The position numbers were made by a program, and so were the translations under genes. A stretch of DNA of 64,000 nt from Puerhibacterium puerhi (lineage in GTDB: Bacteria; Actinomycetota; Actinomycetes; Actinomycetales; Cellulomonadaceae): NCBI RefSeq assembly GCF_009846865.1, contig NZ_WUWN01000011.1, positions 41,322-105,321 of the forward strand, written 5' to 3'. Under the pieces are notes generated by a model that searched no databases, had not been told where the DNA came from, and saw only the letters and a program-made list of their open reading frames with translations. Position 1 is the first letter of the stretch, and every line of letters starts with the position of its first letter. Below, piece by piece: positions 54,187-64,000 of this stretch.

Positions 54187-54696
54187 GTGACCGACGTGAG
54201 GGACGTGACCCCCGACGCCGCGCCGCACGTCCACGACGACGCGGCGACGCTCGTGGAGCTCCTGCACGCCACGCTGCGGGGGCTGCGCCGCGACGCCGCC
54301 GCGCTGGGCGACCCGCTCACGCCCGGCCAGGCGCGCCTGCTGCGCGTGCTGGCCCACGCCGACGGCCCGCTGCGCGCCGTCGACCTCGCCGCGCGCCTCG
54401 ACGTGGCACCGCGCTCGGTGACCACCAAGGTGGACCAGGCCGAGGGCGACGGGTACGTGCGCCGGCTGCCAGACCCGCACGACCGGCGGGCCCGCCTCGT
54501 CGAGCTCACCGACGCCGGCCGGGCGGCCCTGGCGCGGGTGTGGGCGGAGCGGCGCCAGGGCGCCGCGGCCCGGCTCGCCCGCCTCGAGCCCGCCGAGCGC
54601 GAGGAGCTGCTGCGCATGCTGCGGGTGGTCAGCGGCGAGGCCGACGACGCCGCGGCGGCCGCCGACGCCGCGGCCGCCGACGACGCCGCCCGCTGA
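54187..54696 (+). CDS. MarR-family transcriptional regulator
   Basis: A 169-residue winged-helix regulator. The recognition-helix region is [28 protein letters not shown] and the wing is [20 protein letters not shown], both typical of MarR proteins. The last ~20 residues are Ala/Asp-rich. It is transcribed divergently from an ABC exporter, the classic arrangement for a repressor of that exporter. The GTG at 54187 follows TACGCT (54175-54180) by 6 nt, so the mRNA would be leaderless; longer in-frame starts from 54151 would overlap that box. Confidence 0.9.
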   Translation: MTDVRDVTPDAAPHVHDDAATLVELLHATLRGLRRDAAALGDPLTPGQARLLRVLAHADGPLRAVDLAARLDVAPRSVTTKVDQAEGDGYVRRLPDPHDRRARLVELTDAGRAALARVWAERRQGAAARLARLEPAEREELLRMLRVVSGEADDAAAAADAAAADDAAR

Positions 54697-54720
54697 GCCC
54701 GGCTGGGGCAGGATGGGCCC

Positions 54721-55350
54721 ATGCTCCGCATCGGCCTGACGGGCGGCATCGCCGCCGGCAAGTCCGTGGCGGCGCGGCGCCTGGCCGAGCTGGGTGCCGT
54801 CGTCGTCGACCACGACGTCCTCGCCCGCGAGGCGGTCGCGCCCGGCTCGGTGGGGCTCGCGCGCGTCGTCGAGGCGTTCGGGGACGGGGTGCTGCTGGCG
54901 GACGGCTCGCTCGACCGGCCGGCCCTGGGTGCGGTGGTGTTCGGCGACGAGGCCGCGCGGCGCCGGCTGGAGGGGATCGTGCACCCCGAGGTGCGACGTC
55001 TGTCCGCCGAGCGCGAGGCCGCCGCGGTCGCGGCCGACCCGCGCGCCGTCGTCGTGCACGACATCCCGCTGCTCGTCGAGACGGGGCAGGCCGACCGGTT
55101 CGGGCTGGTCGTCGTCGTGCACGCGCCGGCGGCGCTGCGCACCGAGCGGCTCGTCGCGACGCGCGGGCTGGCCGCCGACGACGCTCGCGCCCGGGTCGCG
55201 GCGCAGGCGTCCGACGACGCGCGGCTCGCCGTCGCGGACGTCGTGCTCGACGGCACCGGCACCGACACGGATCTCCGGGCGCAGGTGGACGCCCTGTGGG
55301 ACCGCGTGACCGCGGAGGTCGCGGCGGAGGCCGGCGTCGGCGAGGAGTAG
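54721..55350 (+). CDS. coaE: dephospho-CoA kinase
   Basis: Phosphorylates the 3'-hydroxyl of dephospho-CoA, the last step of coenzyme A synthesis. The 209-residue protein begins with the P-loop [11 protein letters not shown] (residues 5-15). It continues with [12 protein letters not shown], the LVHPEV-like block [10 protein letters not shown] and [20 protein letters not shown]. It is a single-domain enzyme; some actinobacterial CoaE proteins carry a C-terminal UPF0157 domain, which is missing here. The ATG at 54721 is 6 nt after CAGGAT, a -10-like box. uvrB lies 74 bp downstream. Confidence 0.96.
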   Translation: MLRIGLTGGIAAGKSVAARRLAELGAVVVDHDVLAREAVAPGSVGLARVVEAFGDGVLLADGSLDRPALGAVVFGDEAARRRLEGIVHPEVRRLSAEREAAAVAADPRAVVVHDIPLLVETGQADRFGLVVVVHAPAALRTERLVATRGLAADDARARVAAQASDDARLAVADVVLDGTGTDTDLRAQVDALWDRVTAEVAAEAGVGEE

Positions 55351-55424
55351 CGTCCGGCCGGCCGGGCGTTCGCGGACCCCGGCCACCGTGCCCGAGTGTC
55401 GGTGGGTCGGCCTACCGTAGAGGC

Positions 55425-57542
<2,118 letters not shown>

Positions 57543-57634
57543 CGTCGCCGTGGGCTCGGCCGTGCCGCTCCCGCTGCCACTGCGACACGCCGGCGCGCCG
57601 CCGGACACCGACGGTGCGCCAGGGCGCCGTGCCG

Positions 57635-57640
57635 TATGCT
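57635..57640 (+). promoter_or_regulatory. -10 box of the riboswitch-terC transcript
   Basis: TATGCT lies directly upstream of the riboswitch, placing the RNA start near 57647 and giving a leader of about 150 nt before terC. Called by motif and position. Confidence 0.55.
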
Positions 57641-57647
57641 GGGTCCC

Positions 57648-57797
57648 CGTTGGGCGGGAGTACTCCCTGAGCGGTGAGGTCGTCATCACGACCGGCGTCG
57701 GTGCCGGTCCGGCCTCACCCGCCGACGCCGTGGCACGGGCCGCGGCGCAGGCGGAGAAGACGTCCGGTGAATCCTGCTATCCACCGGAGGTCCCTCG
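57648..57797 (+). ncRNA. yybP-ykoY type manganese riboswitch leader
   Basis: The leader of the first terC gene carries the conserved GGGAGTA motif (57656-57662) and downstream GTCGTCATCACGAC, a small hairpin. These are enclosed by pairing of GCGGTGAGG (57671-57679) with CCTCACCCGC (57713-57722). These are features of the yybP-ykoY class, which binds Mn2+ and commonly controls terC/alx-type exporters. At the 3' end CCGGTG (57764-57769) pairs with CACCGG (57782-57787), which overlaps the GGAGG ribosome binding site (57786-57790), so control of translation is likely. Boundaries are approximate. The 255-bp gap between uvrB and terC is fully accounted for by this leader and its promoter. Confidence 0.82.
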
Positions 57798-58808
57798 ATG
57801 AACGTGCCCGTCTGGGTCTGGGTCGTCACCGTCGCCGCCATCGTCGCGATGCTCGCCGTCGACTACCTCGGCCACGTCCGCACCCCGCACGCCCCCTCGC
57901 TGCGCGAGGCCACCCGCTGGTCGATCGTGTACGTCGCGATCGCCGTCGTCTTCGGCCTGGTCGTCTGGGCCGTCTGGGGCGGCCGGTACGGCGGCGAGTA
58001 CTTCGCCGGCTACGTGACCGAGAAGTCGCTCAGCGTCGACAACCTCTTCGTCTTCGTCCTGATCATGACCAGCTTCCGGGTGCCCCGGGAGTACCAGCAG
58101 AAGGTGCTGCTCATCGGCATCACCATCGCGCTGCTCATGCGCACGGCGTTCATCGTCGCCGGCGCCGCGATGATCGCGAACTTCTCCTGGGTCTTCTACA
58201 TCTTCGGCGCCTTCCTGATCTGGACGGCGATCGCCCAGGCGCGGCACGCGGGCGACGAGGACGAGGAGTTCAAGGAGAACGGCGTCCTGCGGCTCACCCG
58301 CCGGCTGCTGCCCACCACCGACTCGTACGTCGGCGACAAGATGATCACGAAGATCGACGGCAAGCGGTTCGTCACGCCGATGCTCATCGTGATGGTCGCC
58401 ATCGGCTCGGCCGACCTGCTGTTCGCCGTCGACTCGATCCCCGCGATCTTCGGCCTGACCCAGGAGACCTACCTGGTCTTCACCGCGAACGCCTTCTCGC
58501 TGCTGGGCCTGCGCCAGCTGTACTTCCTCATCGACGGCCTGCTCGACCGCCTGGTGTACCTCAGCTACGGCCTGGCCGCGATCCTGGGGTTCATCGGCGT
58601 CAAGCTGGTCATCCACGCGCTGCACACCAACGAGCTCGCCTTCATCAACGGCGGTCACGCGGTGCACGCCATCCCCGAGATCCCCACCTCGCTCTCCCTC
58701 GGGTTCATCGTCGTGGTGCTGGCCATCACGACGGTCGCCTCCCTGCTGCGCGACCGCGCGAACCGCAGGGCGGCGGACCCCGCCGCACTCACGAAGGACG
58801 CTGAATGA
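57798..58808 (+). CDS. TerC/Alx-family membrane protein (first of a pair)
   Basis: A 336-residue integral membrane protein with about nine hydrophobic segments, of the TerC family of metal-ion transporters; Alx/YkoY-type members export Mn2+. The hallmark SLSVDNLFVFVLI and the second DLLFAVDSIPAIFG repeat carry the conserved acidic residues in the membrane. Cytosolic loop sequence EDEEFKENGVLRL is conserved in the second copy too. The ATG at 57798 is 7 nt after GGAGG within the riboswitch switching hairpin. The stop overlaps the next terC ATG (ATGA). Confidence 0.94.
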   Translation: MNVPVWVWVVTVAAIVAMLAVDYLGHVRTPHAPSLREATRWSIVYVAIAVVFGLVVWAVWGGRYGGEYFAGYVTEKSLSVDNLFVFVLIMTSFRVPREYQQKVLLIGITIALLMRTAFIVAGAAMIANFSWVFYIFGAFLIWTAIAQARHAGDEDEEFKENGVLRLTRRLLPTTDSYVGDKMITKIDGKRFVTPMLIVMVAIGSADLLFAVDSIPAIFGLTQETYLVFTANAFSLLGLRQLYFLIDGLLDRLVYLSYGLAAILGFIGVKLVIHALHTNELAFINGGHAVHAIPEIPTSLSLGFIVVVLAITTVASLLRDRANRRAADPAALTKDAE

Positions 58809-59794
58809 CCCACGAGCTGCCCTACGTCTTCGAGGCCGCCTCCCTCGTCGCCGTGGTGGTCCTGCTGGCCGCCGACCTCCTCATCGTCGGGCGCAGACCC
58901 CACGTGCCCTCGATGAAGGAGTCCGGCCTCTGGGTCGCCTTCTACGTCGCGCTGGCGATCGTCTTCGGGGTCGTGGTGTGGCTCGTCGGCGGGGGAGCGC
59001 CGGCCGGCGAGTTCTTCGCCGGCTGGCTGACGGAGTACTCCCTCAGCGTCGACAACCTCTTCGTCTTCGTCATCATCATGACGAAGTTCGCCGTGCCGAG
59101 GCAGTACCAGCAGAAGGTGCTGATGGTCGGCATCATCACCGCGCTGGTGCTGCGCGCGATCTTCATCCTGGTCGGCGCCGCGGTGATCAACCAGTTCGTG
59201 TGGGTCTTCTACCTGTTCGGCGCGTTCCTCATCTACACGGCCGTCAAGCTGGTCGCCGGCGGCGAGGAGGACGAGGAGTTCAAGGAGAACGCCGTCATCC
59301 GCTCGCTGCGCCGCGTGCTGCCCCTCTCGGCGCACTACGACGAGGGCAGGATCCGCACGACGGTGGACGGCAAGCGCCTGTGGACGCCGATGATCGTGGT
59401 GTTCCTCGCCATCGGCTCGACGGACCTGCTGTTCGCGTTCGACTCGATCCCCGCGATCTTCGGCCTCACCAAGGACCCGTTCATCGTCTTCACCGCGAAC
59501 GTGTTCGCGCTGATGGGCCTGCGCCAGCTGTACTTCCTGCTCGGCGGGCTGCTCGAGCGGCTGGTCTACCTGCCGATCGCGCTGGCGGTCATCCTCGGGT
59601 TCATCGGCGTCAAGCTGATCCTCGAGGCGTTGCACGAGAACACGCTGCCGTTCATCAACGGCGGCCAGGGCATCCACGCGGTGCCCGAGGTGCCCATCTG
59701 GCTCTCGCTCGTGGTCATCCTCGCGTCGCTCGCGATCGCCACGGTCGCGAGCCTGGCCAAGACGCGGCGCGAGGCCGCCGCGGTCGACGCCTGA
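58805..59794 (+). CDS. TerC/Alx-family membrane protein (second of a pair)
   Basis: A 329-residue paralogue of the preceding protein with the same motifs (SLSVDNLFVFVIIMTKF, DLLFAFDSIPAIFGL and the EDEEFKEN loop) and similar length. One visible difference is FAFDSIP here versus FAVDSIP in the first copy. It is translated from an ATG overlapping the first stop, so both are made together under the same riboswitch. Either a heteromeric transporter or two transporters with different metals or affinities. Confidence 0.94.
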   Translation: MTHELPYVFEAASLVAVVVLLAADLLIVGRRPHVPSMKESGLWVAFYVALAIVFGVVVWLVGGGAPAGEFFAGWLTEYSLSVDNLFVFVIIMTKFAVPRQYQQKVLMVGIITALVLRAIFILVGAAVINQFVWVFYLFGAFLIYTAVKLVAGGEEDEEFKENAVIRSLRRVLPLSAHYDEGRIRTTVDGKRLWTPMIVVFLAIGSTDLLFAFDSIPAIFGLTKDPFIVFTANVFALMGLRQLYFLLGGLLERLVYLPIALAVILGFIGVKLILEALHENTLPFINGGQGIHAVPEVPIWLSLVVILASLAIATVASLAKTRREAAAVDA

Positions 59795-59838
59795 GCCCCG
59801 CGCTCGGCACGTCGGCCGGCACGACCGGCCGCGGCGCA

Positions 59839-59874
59839 CGCAGGCCCGGCCCCCGCACGGGGGCCGGGCCTGCG
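59839..59874. terminator. bidirectional terminator after the terC pair
   Basis: A perfect 16-bp inverted repeat (59839-59854 and 59859-59874) with a GCAC loop between the convergent terC and YciI genes. It is followed by TCGTCGTC on the plus strand. Confidence 0.75.
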
Positions 59875-59909
59875 TCGTCGTCAGCGGGGTTCGGCTGCGG
59901 CGGGGCGTG

Positions 59910-60206
59910 TCAGCCGGCGAGGGAGCCGATCACGGGGACGAACTCCCGGGCGGTGCGGGTGCCCACGAGGCCCTCGCGGCGGAACGGGTCGGCGTCCAGC
60001 AGCGCCAGGGCGCCGTCCGCGTCGTCGGCCTCGACGAGGATCAGGGCGCCGTCGGGCTGATCGCCCGTCGCGGGCAGCGGGCCGGAGAGCCGCACGCGGC
60101 CCTGCTCGTGCAGCCCGCGCAGGAAGTCGCGGTGCTCCGGGCGGACGACGTCGCGGCGCGCGGCGCTGTCGGGGGCGTAGACGTAGGTGACGGCGAACAC
60201 GGGCAT
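59910..60206 (-). CDS. YciI-like protein
   Basis: A 98-residue ferredoxin-like-fold protein of the YciI family, small proteins of uncertain function sometimes linked to dehalogenation or stress. Conserved features are an early FAVTYVYAP, the His-containing [17 protein letters not shown] and an acidic centre [16 protein letters not shown], then DPFRREGLV. The ATG at 60206 is chosen as the family-typical start; an ATG at 60215 would add three residues. It is divergent from uvrA. Confidence 0.88.
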   Translation of the reverse strand: MPVFAVTYVYAPDSAARRDVVRPEHRDFLRGLHEQGRVRLSGPLPATGDQPDGALILVEADDADGALALLDADPFRREGLVGTRTAREFVPVIGSLAG

Positions 60207-60262
60207 GGGCGCCATCCAAGCACGCCCGGCGTGAGATCGGTCGCACCGTCCGGCGAACTCCC

Positions 60263-60278
60263 TCGAACGTCTGTACGA
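60263..60278. promoter_or_regulatory. LexA-type SOS operator upstream of uvrA
   Basis: TCGAACGTCTGTACGA matches the actinobacterial LexA consensus TCGAAC-N4-GTTCGA with one mismatch. It lies 17 bp before the uvrA -10 box (TACCAT, 60296-60301), so it covers the -35 position, where bound LexA would block transcription. Confidence 0.75.
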
Positions 60279-60295
60279 CTGTCAGGAGGGGCCAC

Positions 60296-60301
60296 TACCA
60301 T
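60296..60301 (+). promoter_or_regulatory. -10 box of uvrA
   Basis: TACCAT lies 6 nt before the uvrA GTG, indicating a leaderless transcript. The LexA box occupies its -35 region. Confidence 0.6.
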
Positions 60302-60307
60302 GCTGGG

Positions 60308-63291
<2,984 letters not shown>

Positions 63292-63295
<4 letters not shown>

Positions 63296-63951
63296 GCGCG
63301 CCGCGCTCGCCGGCCCCCGCGGCCGGGGCCGCGTCCCCCGCCGGCGCCGAGGTGCGGGTCCTGCGCGACGGCGACCCCGCCGTGGCGGCGCTCTCGGCCG
63401 ACGGCTGGACGGTCGCGGCGGAGTCCTGGGGCGCGCGGCTGCGCGTCACCGCGGCCGTGCTGGGGCGGTGCGCCGCGGCGGTCACCGCGGCGACCGACGC
63501 CGGTTGGGAGCTGCTCGTCCTCGGCCCGCACGACGCCGCGGCGGTCGTCGCCCTCGACGCCGCGTGCGCGGCCGACTACCCGGACACCGCGGCCACCCGT
63601 CATGACGTGCCCGACGCCGCGGCGCTGGAGCGCGACCTGCGCTCGGGCGCGCGGTGGGCCTACGGCGCGGCCGCCGCCGACGGCAGGCTCGACGCCGTCA
63701 CGGTGCTGTACCCGTCGGTGGGCCGGGAGGCGGCCATGGTGGAGACCGACTTCACCGTGACCCGCGCCGCCGTGCGCGGCCGCGGCCTGGCGACCGCCGT
63801 CAAGGCCGCCGCGGTGCTCGACCTCGCGGCCCAGGGCCACGAGCTGTTCGGCACCGGCGGCGCCGGCGTCAACGAGGCCTCCCGCCGGGCGAACGAGGCG
63901 CTCGGCTACCTGGTCACGGAGCGGTGGCTGCACCTGCTGCCGCCCCACTGA
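63292..63951 (+). CDS. GNAT family N-acetyltransferase coupled to uvrA
   Basis: A 219-residue acetyltransferase-like protein. The acetyl-CoA motif [18 protein letters not shown] lies near residues 163-180 and is followed by [20 protein letters not shown], the usual GNAT C-terminal block. The N-terminal half is Ala-rich and poorly conserved. The GTG at 63292 overlaps the uvrA stop (GTGA), so it is likely co-induced with uvrA. Substrate unknown; the link to DNA damage is inferred from position only. Confidence 0.85.
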
Positions 63952-63956
63952 CCCCC

Positions 63957-64000
63957 GCGCCGGGCCCGCGCCGGGCCCGCGCCGGGCCCGCGCCGGGCCC
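63957..64000. repeat. 11-bp tandem repeat at the right edge
   Basis: GCGCCGGGCCC is repeated perfectly four times up to the last base of the window and may continue beyond it. It begins 6 bp after the GNAT stop codon. Confidence 0.85.

Overview
The window is about 64 kb of very GC-rich chromosomal DNA from an actinobacterium. Evidence for this is a complete Pup-proteasome locus, mycothiol ligase MshC, an F420-type luciferase-like oxidoreductase, an ANTAR response regulator, frequent GTG starts, and many genes whose start codon lies 6-8 nt after a TANNNT -10 box. The gene content and hisF-hisI-trpE-trpCBA-lgt-gltBD-pyk order fit Micrococcales (Cellulomonas or Promicromonosporaceae-like), but that placement is an inference. 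I see no prophage, insertion sequence, CRISPR array or rRNA. This is core chromosome, densely packed, with many 4-nt ATGA/GTGA overlaps that suggest translational coupling.

Layout. 1-5.5 kb: end of an M20 peptidase, a compact RecQ-type helicase, a fructosamine-kinase-like gene coupled to a DUF5703-like gene, an acidic small protein and an aldo/keto reductase. 5.6-11.2 kb: uppP, mshC, a leftward pfkB-surE-PAC2 operon in which surE carries a single-base frameshift, and a HAD phosphatase. 11.2-22.7 kb: the protein-quality-control block, with a RecB-like nuclease, an M50 protease, trmI, arc (mpa), dop, pup, prcB, prcA, pafA and an FKBP lipoprotein. Arc, PrcA/PrcB, Pup, Dop and PafA together form the whole tagging and degradation pathway. 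22.7-42.7 kb: hisF, a pair of ABC exporter half-transporters, hisI, trpE, two small membrane proteins, trpC, trpB, trpA, lgt, gltB, gltD and pyk, a biosynthetic supra-operon linking histidine, tryptophan and glutamate supply.

42.7-52.2 kb: a tRNA with anticodon CAA, a PdtaR-like ANTAR regulator, a GNAT, a thioesterase, polA, an F420 LLM oxidoreductase, a methyltransferase, rpsA and a NUDIX hydrolase. 52.2-64 kb: a MarR regulator divergent from an ABC exporter, coaE, uvrB, a yybP-ykoY type manganese riboswitch in front of two tandem terC genes, a YciI-like protein, uvrA behind a LexA-type operator, and a GNAT coupled to uvrA.

The most interesting signals are the frameshift in surE, the degenerate nucleotide site shared by the two ABC half-transporters, an unusually long Pro/Ala-rich Dop loop, the riboswitch with tandem TerC, a class I (short variable arm) tRNA with a leucine anticodon, three consecutive perfect hairpins in the pyk leader, a 29-bp perfect palindrome after polA, and the recurrent leaderless-promoter signature.
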